From Aquipseudomonas guryensis (GTDB lineage Bacteria > Pseudomonadota > Gammaproteobacteria > Pseudomonadales > Pseudomonadaceae): 64,000 nt of DNA. A program made the translations under genes and the position numbers. The stretch lies in the NCBI RefSeq assembly GCF_014164785.1, contig NZ_JACJFN010000001.1:682001-746000 (forward strand). Direction: 5' to 3'. Position 1 is the first letter of the stretch. Each line of letters opens with the position of its first letter. Positions 1 to 9,400 of this stretch are shown here, piece after piece. The notes under the pieces were generated by a model. The model saw only the letters and a list, made by a program, of their open reading frames with translations, had not been told where the DNA came from and made no database searches.

Positions 1-1
1 C

Positions 2-112
2 AACCCCGCCCTGCTCAATGGCAAGCCCAGGCCGCTGGATTGCCTGTTCGTGCATGGGGCGACGGATAGTCAGCTGACGATTCGTTTGCAGGCGCCGCGG
101 GGCAAGCCTTAG
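2..112 (+). CDS. C-terminal end of an unrecognised protein (cut by window edge)
   Basis: An open frame enters from the left edge and stops at TAG 110-112, giving about 36 residues that end in LQAPRGKP. The composition is protein-like (LDCLFVHGATDSQLTIRL) and no other gene covers this stretch, so it is probably the end of a real gene transcribed rightward. I do not recognise the family. It is convergent with the blc-type gene across a spacer that holds a REP palindrome. Confidence 0.45.
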   Translation, partial: NPALLNGKPRPLDCLFVHGATDSQLTIRLQAPRGKP

Positions 113-143
113 AAACGCTTAGGCCTCGACGTCGACGGCAATG

Positions 144-167
144 GTGGATAAGCGGAGCGTTATCCAC
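144..167. repeat. Short inverted repeat containing a DnaA-box-like word
   Basis: GTGGATAA (144-151) and TTATCCAC (160-167) form a perfect 8-bp inverted repeat with an 8-base spacer. The right arm continues as TTATCCACA, the DnaA-box consensus. It lies just after the partial gene end and may act as a transcript-end hairpin. Single inverted copies like this are common after Pseudomonas genes, so DnaA binding is not implied. Confidence 0.5.
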
Positions 168-180
168 ACGGCCTGATCCT

Positions 181-246
181 GTAGGAGCCAGCTTGCTGGC
201 GATAGGCAGACAGCGTCCCGCTGATCGCCAGCAAGCTGGCTCCTAC
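181..246. repeat. REP-type palindrome (GTAGGAGCCAGC family)
   Basis: The arms 181-203 and 224-246 are exact reverse complements, beginning GTAGGAGCCAGCTTGCTGG, around a 20-base loop. The same family recurs at 20467-20527, and a diverged form lies at 25757-25821. Such extragenic palindromes are typical of Pseudomonas. Here it fills the spacer between two convergent genes. A short purine/pyrimidine-rich palindrome (about 290-334, CTCTCCC/GGGAGAG type) follows it. Confidence 0.85.
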
Positions 247-397
247 AAAAGCTTGTGCTGAATAACAGTATCTACAAAGCAGGCACAGAGAAGCGCCCCT
301 CTCCCCAGCCCTCTCCCGTGAACGGGAGAGAGGGCAGAAGCGCGGGTATCTGCCTATCGCCGCCTCGCTGATGCAAGAAAGATCATTACAGGTCTTG

Positions 398-970
398 TTA
401 CTGACCGATCTTGTCATCCGCCACGCGCCAGATCAGCTCGCTGGTGTCGTAGCCGCGCGCCTGGGCCTGCCGCAGCATTTCGGAGCGCGTCTCCAGAGAA
501 ATCTGCGCGTCACGCGTCAACAGCCAGAGGTACTCGCGATTGGGATTGCCGACCAGCGCGGTGCGATAATCGCTATCCAGGTACAGCACCCAGTAATCGC
601 CCTTGGCCACGCCGGGGAACAGATTGCTGAACCAGTTATCGAAGCTGACCCACAGCTTGTCCGTCTGCCCGGCCACCTGCGGGGTCGCCTGGCCCTTGGC
701 TTCGATCCACTCGCCGTCGAGGGTACGGCAGCGGTTGAGCACGCCAACCGCGCCATCGTCCTGCAGCTGGTAATGCGCCTCGGACTGCGCGCAGTTGCGC
801 TGGAAAAACATCGGCAAGCGCGCCTGCTCGTACCAGGTGCCCTGGTAGCGTTGCAGGTCCACCGCGCCGGCAGTCTGCGGCGCCTCGCTGCTGGCACCCG
901 GGCCGGCGCAACCGATCAGGCCCAGCAGAACCAGCGGGAGCCCCAGGCCATACCATTTGCGCGCCATCAT
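398..970 (-). CDS. blc: Outer-membrane lipocalin lipoprotein (Blc family)
   Basis: This is a predicted bacterial lipocalin of 190 residues. A lipoprotein signal ends in the lipobox L18-I-G-C21, so the mature protein should be lipidated on Cys21. The lipocalin signature GTWYE begins at Gly44 with Trp46. Blc proteins bind lysophospholipids or fatty acids at the inner face of the outer membrane and are usually stress induced. The start is ATG 968-970 (a second ATG follows at once), overlapping the stop of the upstream small lipoprotein gene (ATGA), so the two are probably translationally coupled. Length and motifs fit the family well. Confidence 0.92.
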   Translation of the reverse strand: MMARKWYGLGLPLVLLGLIGCAGPGASSEAPQTAGAVDLQRYQGTWYEQARLPMFFQRNCAQSEAHYQLQDDGAVGVLNRCRTLDGEWIEAKGQATPQVAGQTDKLWVSFDNWFSNLFPGVAKGDYWVLYLDSDYRTALVGNPNREYLWLLTRDAQISLETRSEMLRQAQARGYDTSELIWRVADDKIGQ

Positions 971-1221
971 TTCAGGCCCTGGCCGGAAAACATCATCACC
1001 TTGTCACCAGCGTACTGCACGCTGATGAAGACTTTCTCATCACCCCAGTTGCAGCTGGTAATACCGATAGCGCCGGAGCACTCGGTGGGGCTGCCGAGCA
1101 GGCTTTCCACTTCGGCCTTGGGCATGCCGGCCTTGAGCTTGGCGTAGTTTTCCTGATTGACCTTGCTGCACGCGGCGAGCAGGACACAGACGGACAGCAG
1201 GGCAAGATTGCGCAGCGACAT
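967..1221 (-). CDS. Small lipoprotein with a DUF3862/BamE-like fold
   Basis: An 84-residue protein that begins MSLRNLALLSVCVLLAAC, a lipoprotein signal with Cys18 as the lipidation site. The rest (KLKAGMPKAEVESLLGSPTE, then a short domain with Cys-x(8)-Cys around CSGAIGITSCNW) resembles the DUF3862 / SmpA-OmlA-like family of small periplasmic lipoproteins. The start at 1221 is preferred over an upstream in-frame ATG because an AGGAG ribosome site sits just upstream and the signal peptide begins there. The stop overlaps the blc start by ATGA, so they form a two-gene unit. Molecular role unknown. Confidence 0.85.
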   Translation of the reverse strand: MSLRNLALLSVCVLLAACSKVNQENYAKLKAGMPKAEVESLLGSPTECSGAIGITSCNWGDEKVFISVQYAGDKVMMFSGQGLK

Positions 1222-1291
1222 GGGAGACTCCTGAGGGGTTTTAACTGCGGGAGAGCTTGGCACAGTCAGCCCGCTTGTGCGCCATTGGACG

Positions 1292-1891
1292 TCAGAAGCG
1301 TGAGCCGGGTTCCTGCAGGAAGGCCAATTCGTCTGGCGTCGAGGCACGGCCAAGAATCGCGTTGCGATGGGGAAAGCGGCCGAAACGGGTGATCACCTGC
1401 TGGTGGCGCACGGCATAGTCGAGATATCCGCCAAACAACTCGCGCTCGGCTACTGGTGCCTGTTCGCACAGGGCACGGAAACGTTCGACGGCCAGGTTCT
1501 GCGTGGTCAGGTCTTCGGCGTGCTCCAGCACCAGGTAGACGAATACCTGGCGAATCGCCGGCAGCTGCCGCTCCAGGCCTTGCGCCAGCCCCCAACGCAC
1601 CAGTTGCTGGGCGCGGGCATCGCCGGCAAAGGCCTGTGGCGTAGCGCGATGGATCATTCGCGGCAGCTGGTCGAGCAGCAGGATCAGCGCCAGCCAGCCC
1701 TCGGCCTGCTCGGCCCAATCCTGCAGTCCGCCGGCCAGGGCCTGGGCACTCAGCTCACCGAAGCGCTCACGCGCCTCGGCATCCTGACTGGCCTGATAGC
1801 CGAACCACAGTTTGCTGCGCTGAGCCGCCACCACGCTGGCGGCTTCGGCGTCACCGAACCACCAGTCGAGCAAGGGCTGCCAGGCAGACAC
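1292..1891 (-). CDS. DUF924 family protein
   Basis: A 199-residue protein with the features of the DUF924 family: an N-terminal WQPLLDWWFGD segment, a central LILLLDQLPRMIHR motif (the most conserved part of the family), and a later Tyr-Leu-Val-Leu-Glu-His helix. The family is all-helical, predicted to have a tetratricopeptide-like fold, and has no established biochemical role. It begins 3 bases after the stop of fructose-bisphosphatase, on the same strand, so it is probably the second gene of that operon. Confidence 0.88.
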   Translation of the reverse strand: MSAWQPLLDWWFGDAEAASVVAAQRSKLWFGYQASQDAEARERFGELSAQALAGGLQDWAEQAEGWLALILLLDQLPRMIHRATPQAFAGDARAQQLVRWGLAQGLERQLPAIRQVFVYLVLEHAEDLTTQNLAVERFRALCEQAPVAERELFGGYLDYAVRHQQVITRFGRFPHRNAILGRASTPDELAFLQEPGSRF

Positions 1892-1894
1892 GCG

Positions 1895-2902
1895 TCAGGC
1901 CTGATGGTAGGCCGTGGCGCGCTCGACTTCTTCCTTGGAACCGAGGAAGACCGCCACGCGCTGGTGCAGGGACTCCGGCTGGATGTCGAGAATGCGCTGG
2001 GTGCCGTTGGTGGCAGCGCCGCCAGCCTGCTCGATCAGCATCGACATCGGGTTGGCCTCGTACATCAGACGCAGCTTGCCCGGCTTTTCCGGCTCGCGAG
2101 CGTCGCGCGGGTACATGAACAGGCCGCCACGGGTGAGGATGCGGTGCACGTCGGCCACCATCGAGGCAATCCAGCGCATGTTGTAGTTCTTGCCCAGCGG
2201 GCCTTCCTTGCCGGCCAGCAGCTCGGAGACGTAGCGCTGCACCGGGGCTTCCCAGTGACGCTGGTTGGACATGTTGATGGCGAATTCGGCGGTACTTTCC
2301 GGTACGCGGATGTTCTCGTGGGTGAGCACGAAGCTGCCCATTTCGCGATCCAGGGTGAAGCCCATCACGCCGTCGCCGAGGGTCAGCATCAGCATGGTCT
2401 GCGGGCCATAGATGGCGTAACCGGCCGCGACTTGCTGGGTACCCGGCTGGAGGAAGGCCTCTTCGCCGAGATCACCGCTTTCGCCATTGCGATCCGGGCA
2501 ACGCAGTACGGAGAAGATGGTGCCGACCGAGACGTTGACGTCGATGTTGCTGGAGCCGTCCAGCGGGTCGAATACCAGCAGGTAGGCGCCTTTCGGGTAC
2601 TGGCCAGGAATCTGGTAGGCATTGTCCATTTCTTCGGACGCCATGCCGGCCAGGTGACCGCCCCATTCGTTGGCTTCGAGAAGGATCTCGTTGGAGATCA
2701 CGTCGAGCTTCTTCTGCACTTCACCCTGCACGTTCTCGGTGCCCATGCTGCCGAGCACGCCACCGAGGGCGCCCTTGGACACGGCGTGGCTGATTTCCTT
2801 GCACGCACGTGCGACCACTTCGATGAGGAAACGCAGATCAGCCGGGGTGTTGTGGCTGCGGGTCTGTTCGATCAGATAGCGGCTGAGGGTGACGCGCGAC
2901 AT
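1895..2902 (-). CDS. fbp: Class I fructose-1,6-bisphosphatase
   Basis: Hydrolyses fructose 1,6-bisphosphate to fructose 6-phosphate, the committed step of gluconeogenesis, in the cytoplasm. The 335-residue length is typical of class I bacterial enzymes. The metal/substrate signature [10 protein letters not shown] lies at residues 112-121, preceded by the acidic SEEMDN segment around 89-94. The [20 protein letters not shown] substrate loop is present near the C terminus. A GGAG ribosome site precedes the ATG. Pseudomonads depend on this enzyme because they grow mainly on organic acids. A gloA-type gene that I recall between fbp and estA in P. aeruginosa is absent here. Confidence 0.97.
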   Translation of the reverse strand: MSRVTLSRYLIEQTRSHNTPADLRFLIEVVARACKEISHAVSKGALGGVLGSMGTENVQGEVQKKLDVISNEILLEANEWGGHLAGMASEEMDNAYQIPGQYPKGAYLLVFDPLDGSSNIDVNVSVGTIFSVLRCPDRNGESGDLGEEAFLQPGTQQVAAGYAIYGPQTMLMLTLGDGVMGFTLDREMGSFVLTHENIRVPESTAEFAINMSNQRHWEAPVQRYVSELLAGKEGPLGKNYNMRWIASMVADVHRILTRGGLFMYPRDAREPEKPGKLRLMYEANPMSMLIEQAGGAATNGTQRILDIQPESLHQRVAVFLGSKEEVERATAYHQA

Positions 2903-3032
2903 GGAGGAGCTCCGGAAGGGAAGTCAAAATCGCGCGCAGTTTAACCGTTTGCGGGCGCCAGCGCCTCTGCAGAACCCGACAGCTGATGAGAGGATGGCGA
3001 CACGGGTGGGGGAAGCTCAACAACCAACCGTA

Positions 3033-3059
3033 ACCGCGACCCCGTTGCGGGGCCGCGGT
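3033..3059 (-). terminator. Hairpin downstream of estA
   Basis: ACCGCG-A-CCCCG (3033-3044) pairs with CGGGG-C-CGCGGT (3048-3059) around a 3-base loop, giving a very GC-rich stem 14 bases after the estA stop on the minus strand. There is no strong U-tract, so it may be a weak or Rho-assisted terminator. Confidence 0.55.
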
Positions 3060-3072
3060 CGCAGTAGACGGC

Positions 3073-4965
3073 TTACAAATCCCAGGACAGGGAGACGTTG
3101 ATGCCCTGCTGGTCATCGTCGTCGCTGTTGCGGTAGCTGTAGCTACCGCGCAGCGACAAGCCTTCGGCCAACTTGTGGCTGACACCCAGACTGGCGCGAG
3201 TGGTCTTGTCGGTCGGCACATAGCCTTCCAGCGTGTACTCGATACCCGACAGAGCGTTCTGCGACATGCTCACTTCGCTGACGTCATCCTCGTACTCGCG
3301 CTCCTGCGCCACTTCGGCGAACAGGCGGGTCTGCGCACTGAGGTCGATGATGCCCTGCAGGCCAATACCCAGACGCTTGGAGGTGCGTTCCTGGTCGTCA
3401 TAGGTCAGCGCAGTGGAACGCTGGCCATCTTCCGAGTAGCCATCCAGTTCGACACGGGCATAGTCAGCACTGATGAACGGGCTCAGGTGCCACTGGCTAC
3501 CCGGCTGGGCGATGTCGTAGCCGAAGCGGCCGCTGAAGGCCCACAGCGAGCCATCGGTATCACCTTCCTCGGTACGGTTGGCAGTCCCAAGCTCGAATTT
3601 GCGCTCAAGATTGGCGTAATCGAGGTGGCCGACGCTGGCCGCCAACTCGGCCCACCAGCGGTTCTCCTGGTACTGGGCAAAGGCAGTGCCAATGTAGCTG
3701 TTGAGTTCATAATCGGAATCGGCATCGCCGGCTTCCAGGCTCTGCTCATAGAAGCCGGCCGCCAAACCGAGGCGCCAAGCCTCATTGAGACGGTAGCTGC
3801 CGCCGAAGTTGAGGTTGTAGCCGTTGCCATCAGCAGAGCTTTCATAGATGTCGTAATCGAGACGCTGGCCACCGCCATTGACGAATGCGCGCCATTGACC
3901 GACCGCCTGCCAGGCTTCCCAGTCGGCCTGCCACTGAGCACGCAACTGATCCTGGTGCGAGCGCAGGTTGCCATGCGCCATTTCCGGCAGCAGGCTGATT
4001 TCCCAAGGGGCAGACAGCAACGAGTAGGCATAGTCGGAGATCAACGTTTGCCCAGCGATAGTCGGGTGTACGCTGTCGTTGAACAGCAGCTTGGTCGGAT
4101 CGGGGCTGGTTCCGTTGAGCCCGAAGACCGGGTTCTGGTTGGTGCAGTCGTCAAAGCAGGTACTGAGCAGAGCGTTACGATCCGCCAGCAGTCCGTAGCG
4201 AGCCGGGTCAGCCAGTACTTCCGAGAGCATCAGGGGCACGTTGAGGGGAATGACTTCCGCATTGACCTGGGCGAGTTGGGCAACCAACTCGGTATTGAAG
4301 TCTTGGGCCAGGCCCGAAACGGTGCTCTGCAGACCGCCACCAAAGAAGTTGGGCGTCAACCCCACGTCCGGCAGCAACCAGACCATGATGTACTTGCCGC
4401 CCGCTTGCTGCAGCGCCTCAACGCTGTCGACCAAGCGCCCAGCAGAGGCTTGGGCGGTAGCCGTACTGGTCACCTGGAACTGGAGGAAGTCATTGCCGCC
4501 ACCGGTGAGGTAGTAAAGAGCATTAGGATCAGCACGGAAGCCCCGCTCCACTAGGTAACCATCGCGGGAGCGCGAGTCGACGATGGAACCGCCCACGCCG
4601 GTAATGGAGTTCAGAATCTGATCGGTACGATAGCCACCCACAGCCCAGTTATCGCCATCGGGCAGGCCCAGCGCCTGGTTCACCGGTGAGGTGGAGCCGG
4701 TCATGCTGCCCAACCCCAGCTTGCCATTCAGAATCTGAGTGGCATTGAGGCCATACGACTCGCCACTACCAGGCTGATAGGTAGGGCCGGTACGGTTGGT
4801 GAAACGCTCAGTGGCACCCGCCGGGCCATCGGCGTCGGCGCGCTGTCCGGCATCGGCCAGGCTGTCGCCGAACACCACCATGGTCGAATAGGGAGATGCC
4901 TGCAGGGGCAGGGAAGCACTGGCAAGCAGGCAAGCCGCGGCCAGCGGAGTCAGAACGCGCTTCAT
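3073..4965 (-). CDS. estA: Autotransporter GDSL esterase EstA
   Basis: A 630-residue type V secreted esterase anchored in the outer membrane. Residues 1-23 are a Sec signal peptide. The SGNH/GDSL hydrolase passenger starts with [11 protein letters not shown] (Ser35 nucleophile), carries the GGGNDF block III oxyanion motif near residue 155, and has the NDSVHPT block V with catalytic Asp and His before residue 310. From about residue 340 the protein is a C-terminal autotransporter barrel with alternating aromatic strands and the ending SLSWDL. In P. aeruginosa, EstA hydrolyses acyl esters at the cell surface and is needed for rhamnolipid production and normal motility. It has its own spacer on both sides and an AAGGA ribosome site. 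Confidence 0.96.
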   Translation of the reverse strand: MKRVLTPLAAACLLASASLPLQASPYSTMVVFGDSLADAGQRADADGPAGATERFTNRTGPTYQPGSGESYGLNATQILNGKLGLGSMTGSTSPVNQALGLPDGDNWAVGGYRTDQILNSITGVGGSIVDSRSRDGYLVERGFRADPNALYYLTGGGNDFLQFQVTSTATAQASAGRLVDSVEALQQAGGKYIMVWLLPDVGLTPNFFGGGLQSTVSGLAQDFNTELVAQLAQVNAEVIPLNVPLMLSEVLADPARYGLLADRNALLSTCFDDCTNQNPVFGLNGTSPDPTKLLFNDSVHPTIAGQTLISDYAYSLLSAPWEISLLPEMAHGNLRSHQDQLRAQWQADWEAWQAVGQWRAFVNGGGQRLDYDIYESSADGNGYNLNFGGSYRLNEAWRLGLAAGFYEQSLEAGDADSDYELNSYIGTAFAQYQENRWWAELAASVGHLDYANLERKFELGTANRTEEGDTDGSLWAFSGRFGYDIAQPGSQWHLSPFISADYARVELDGYSEDGQRSTALTYDDQERTSKRLGIGLQGIIDLSAQTRLFAEVAQEREYEDDVSEVSMSQNALSGIEYTLEGYVPTDKTTRASLGVSHKLAEGLSLRGSYSYRNSDDDDQQGINVSLSWDL

Positions 4966-5101
4966 TAAAATGTCCTTGTGATTGTTATTGGACTGGGTGC
5001 TACGCGCCGACTTTAGCGTGATTTGTATCGCAATTCATCAAACTCTTGTTTGAATCGACCAGAAGTCGTAGATCGCCTGTGATGGCGACTTGATCGCCGC
5101 A

Positions 5102-6466
5102 TCACGCCTCGCTTTGCGGCTTGCGCAGCAGGCTGAAGGCCATCCCGCCAAGCAGCGCCACGCCAGCCAATAGCACCGTCCACAAGCCGACACGCTTCCA
5201 GTCCGCCTGCGACTGTGCCTGCTGCGCGGCAGCCTCAACGGCCGCCGGCACCTGCTGCGGCGCCGTCGCCACGCCTAGGCTGGAAAGGCGCGCCGGTTCG
5301 TAACCGGGAATCAGCGTGCTCAGTGGCAAGGCCGCCGACTGCCCGGCCGCGTTGCCAATGGCCAGCTGGTAAGGCGCCGAGCCACGGGCGAGGAACACCA
5401 CCTGAGTGCTACGCATTGCCACCTGCAACTGTGGCGCCTGTTGGCCCAGGCCACCGCCGCGCTCGTCGACCTGCAGGCGCAGCTGCTGCACCGGCGTGCC
5501 ATACAGCTCGATCTCGTCCTGCCGCACTTCCTTGCCATTCTGCGGCAGGCGATAGAGCAGACCGCGGGCCAGTGGCTGCCACTCCAGCTTGCCATCACGG
5601 CGACTGGACAGGCTCACCGGCGCCAGGGTGTTGGCCTGATCGAGACTGAACCTGACCCGCTGCAGTGGCAGCGACAGCGGCAGCTCCCAGCTGTATTCGC
5701 CAGCCTTGGTGCTGCGTGCCGGCAACGCTGCGGACCAGACCAGCGGCGGCGCCGCGTCGGCATTGCCGATGCTGACCAGTTGCGCGGCCGTCAGGGCCGT
5801 TGCCTGCTGCGGTGCCAGCCAGAGCAGGCGCAGATAGCGCGCCTTATATCCCGGCAGCGCGACCTCGCGCTGGTCGATACGCTCATTGGCGAAGCTCAGG
5901 CGGGCGATGCTGCCTTCGCCCCAGCTGCTCCAATGCTGCAGGTCGTCGCTGGCCTCGATGGTGAAACGCTGGAAGCCTTCGCTATCGGCGCTCCAGTCCA
6001 GCAGCAGGCGATGCAGCGGCAGGTCCACGGCACTGGCGTCGAGCAACCAACCGCGCAGGACCTGCTCGACCGGCGCCGACTCTTCCGGCGCCACTTCGAC
6101 CAGAGTGCCGCTGGTGCTGCGCTGCACGCGGATGGCCGGAGCACCCGACGCCGCTGCATCGCCCATTAGCGGAAACCATTTGACCGCCACCTGCTGGCGC
6201 TGCTCGGCGGCCTGCGCAGTACCAAGGGTCAGCGCATAGGCCAGGGCCTCGCCTTCGCCGTTGAATACTCGCAGATCACGCAAGTCCGCATGGCGGGCAG
6301 CGAAATGCAGGGCTGGCGGCAGCTCCAGGCGATACCAGGGACCTTCACCAGCCAGCGTCAGCGGCACGCGGGTGGCGTAGTCGCCAGCCTGCTCATCCGC
6401 ATTCGCCCAGGGCGTCAGGAGCAGCGCGGCCAGCAGCAACGGACGACACAACAAGACTTTACTCAT
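5102..6466 (-). CDS. DUF3999 envelope protein
   Basis: A 454-residue protein with an N-terminal signal peptide (residues 1-23, ending ANADE), a large beta-rich periplasmic part with many Arg-Val-Ser-Leu strand patterns, and one C-terminal membrane helix (WTVLLAGVALLGGMAFSLL) followed by a short basic tail. This is the layout of the DUF3999 family. It starts inside the stop of the DUF2339 gene (ATGA overlap), so the two are translationally coupled. The pairing is conserved in pseudomonads and suggests a membrane complex, but no function is known. Confidence 0.88.
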   Translation of the reverse strand: MSKVLLCRPLLLAALLLTPWANADEQAGDYATRVPLTLAGEGPWYRLELPPALHFAARHADLRDLRVFNGEGEALAYALTLGTAQAAEQRQQVAVKWFPLMGDAAASGAPAIRVQRSTSGTLVEVAPEESAPVEQVLRGWLLDASAVDLPLHRLLLDWSADSEGFQRFTIEASDDLQHWSSWGEGSIARLSFANERIDQREVALPGYKARYLRLLWLAPQQATALTAAQLVSIGNADAAPPLVWSAALPARSTKAGEYSWELPLSLPLQRVRFSLDQANTLAPVSLSSRRDGKLEWQPLARGLLYRLPQNGKEVRQDEIELYGTPVQQLRLQVDERGGGLGQQAPQLQVAMRSTQVVFLARGSAPYQLAIGNAAGQSAALPLSTLIPGYEPARLSSLGVATAPQQVPAAVEAAAQQAQSQADWKRVGLWTVLLAGVALLGGMAFSLLRKPQSEA

Positions 6467-9400
6467 GCTTTCACCTGTGCGGATTCACCTTCCGCCTTGC
6501 GTGGCGGCAGCGGTGCGAAATAGCCGACAACCAGCAGCAACACGCCGACGCCGATAAAGGACACGATGCGCTCCAGGCCACCGCGGTTGCCCAGCTCGAC
6601 GAAGAACAACTTGGCCACCACCACGCCGATCAGCGCGGCACCCACCAGCCAAAGCTCGCGCCGGCCACGCAGGTGGCCGACGATCATCAGCGGCAGGGCA
6701 ATCAGAGTCCAGACGATGGACAGGCCGGCCTGCACCAGCATTGAGTCGAGCAGCAGATCGAGCCGGTACGGCACGCCGCCCCAGTGATGAGCGGCGCGGA
6801 ATACCGTGGCGGTAAACAAGGCAAACAGCGAAACGCCGGCCAGCAGCTGCGCCACCTGCTCCGTGCGCAGCGGAGCCACGCCCAGCTGCGGCAATCCGCT
6901 GCGCAGCCACTGGAACACCCCGAGCAGGCTAAACAGCAGGCCCAGCTCCAGCGGGTTGACCAGCGGCAGGTAAGGCAGCGGCTCGGCCCCGCCATCGCTG
7001 GCGATATTGGCCAGCCAGAACCAGCCGAGCATCAGCACCGCCAGCGGGGCCGCCGCCCACACTCGGTATTCGCGTGAATAAGCCGCCACCGGCCACGGCC
7101 ATTGCCGCGGCGCTGCCATCAGCAGAAGGAAGGCACTCGGCAGCAACGCCCAGCCCAGCCAGCGCCAGGCGTTGTACTGCTCGGACAACAGCATCAGCAG
7201 GTAACGCAGCTCCAGCGCCAATACCCCGAGGATCAACCAGCAGCCCAACACATGGGCGGCACTCAAGGCGCCGCCCGGCAACAGGCCAGCGAGGCGGCGC
7301 AGCGACAGCAGGTGCACAGCGAACAGCAGCCCCCAGGCCAACCAGCCGAAATCCGCTGCCGGGTGATAATTACGTTCGCCGATCTGCAGCAGGATCACCC
7401 CAGCCACCGGCATCAGCAGCGTGCACAGCAGGGCCAGGGAGCGCCAACGCAGACGTTCGGCCAGCCAGGCCCACAGCGCCACGCTCAGCGCTGCGGCCAG
7501 CAACAGCAGCGAACCCTGTAGACCTGGCGCGACAAAGCGCACGATTTCCGCCGCCAGAGCCAGCGCCCACCAACCCGCCCCCCACACCAGCAGCAGCTGC
7601 GACAGGCGCTGCAGGCTCAGGCTGCCCAATTCGCCGGCCTGCTGGCGCAGCAACACATGGCGCAGACGCCAGGCGCCAATCTGCGCGGCAATCGCCAGCA
7701 CCAGCGGCGTCCAGAAGCCGGCATGGGCCAGCGGACGCAGCCCCTCGCTGGGCAAATAGCCGAGCAGCAGCGGGCTGGCCGCAAGGAAGGCAATGCCACC
7801 GACCACCTGCAGCAGCAGGCCGAAGAAGAAGCTGACGCGCAGCTGCAGGCGCAGGCTGAGCCAGATGATCAGCAGGCCAGTGCCCGCCCACACCGCGCTG
7901 GCGCTGTGCCAGGGCAGCACGAACAGCACCGCCAGATTGATGAACACCAGGCCGACCAGCATCACCAGTGACAAGCCACGCAGCAGGCCGCGATCGTTGC
8001 TGACCAGCTTGTCGCGCGCCGCGATCAGCATGCCGGCCACCAGCGCCAGGCCGATCAGCGAGCAGACCAGCAGACCACGCCAGCCGGAATCGAGCACGCC
8101 AGCATGGCCCAGCTCCGAACCCTTCAGCCGTGTGAGGAAGATCAGGCCACCCAGCAGCTGCACGGCGAAGGCGCTGAACAGGAACGTGCGCGACTGCAGG
8201 CGCAGACCGACCCAAAAGGTCGCCAACCCGGCGAGAGCCCAGCTGATCGCGGTGCCCTCGGCGGCGAAACACAGCGGCGCGATCAGATAGAGGAACAGCA
8301 ACCCGCCCACGGCCAGCAACGGCAGGCCGCGGCGCTCCCAGGCCTTGCTGGCCTCCAGCGGAGCCTGGCGCAGCTGCCAGAAGCTGAACAGCAGCGCCGC
8401 ACCAAGCATCAACGCGCCCAATGGCGCGCCCTCCAGCACCGTGGCACTGGGCATGCTGAAGCTGAGCTCACCGAGGAACGCCAGCGCTGCGCCCAACTGC
8501 AGCAGCAGGGCAAAGGCGCGCGCCAGCGGCCGCCCCTGGCGCAGGCCGAGCCAAAAAATGCCGGCACCTTCCACTGCCCAGGCAGCGGAAGTCCAACGCG
8601 CGTCCAGGCCCAGCGGGATGGCCAGGCTGGCAAAGATCACCCCGAGGGCCAGGCAGGTTTCCACCAGCAACAGCGTCCGCCCCGGCGCGCGCCCGCTGAG
8701 CACACGGGCCAGCAGCAGGTAGAACAGGCCCAGGCCAAGGGCGCTGAAGGCGGCGGCAAACTCGATATGCTGCACGATCGCGTATTGCAGGCCGAAGCCC
8801 ACCAGCGGGGTGCCGAACAGCACGCTGCCATCCACGTAATCGGCCTTGTCCCGCGCCCAGCGCAACAGCTCGCCACGCTCCTGGGGCGCCGCCTCGGCCT
8901 CGCGCAGCTTGCGCCGGGCGAACAGCAGGCCGATAGCCACGTACATCAGGAAGAACAGGATCAGGAACGGCTCGGTGCTCCACAGCAGCTCTGGCGTGTA
9001 AGAGCGCAGCCCCCAGGCGAAGCCGATGCCGAAGGTGCCGAGGAAACCGACCAGGTTGAGCAGGCGCCAGGCCTTGAACCAGGCGATGGCGAAGATGCCG
9101 CTGTTGAGTAGGATGAAGTAGGAGAACAGTGCCACATGGTTTCCGCTACCCGTGGAGGTCAGGATCGGTGCGGCGAAACCGCCCAGCGCCGCCGCCACCG
9201 CCAGGCCCAGGGCGTTCTGCGCCACTGCGAGGATCGCCGAGAACACGGTGACCAGCACCAGCAAACCGAGGGCCATCTTGGGGTCGAGCAGCGGATGCAG
9301 GCGCATGGCCGCGAAGGTGGTCAGATACAGCACCGCCACGCCGGTGCCTTGCAGGATCAAGCCATAGCTGCCGACCCGTTCGCGCAACCACCAGCCCAGC

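Noticed and set aside
160..417. 85-residue minus-strand frame over the first repeat
   Set aside because: It runs through a REP palindrome and a hairpin family, and its composition is random.
1367..2944. Long plus-strand open frame opposite DUF924 and fbp
   Set aside because: The protein is Gln/His/Ala-rich with no domain pattern and lies antisense to two well-supported genes. It is a GC-codon-bias shadow.
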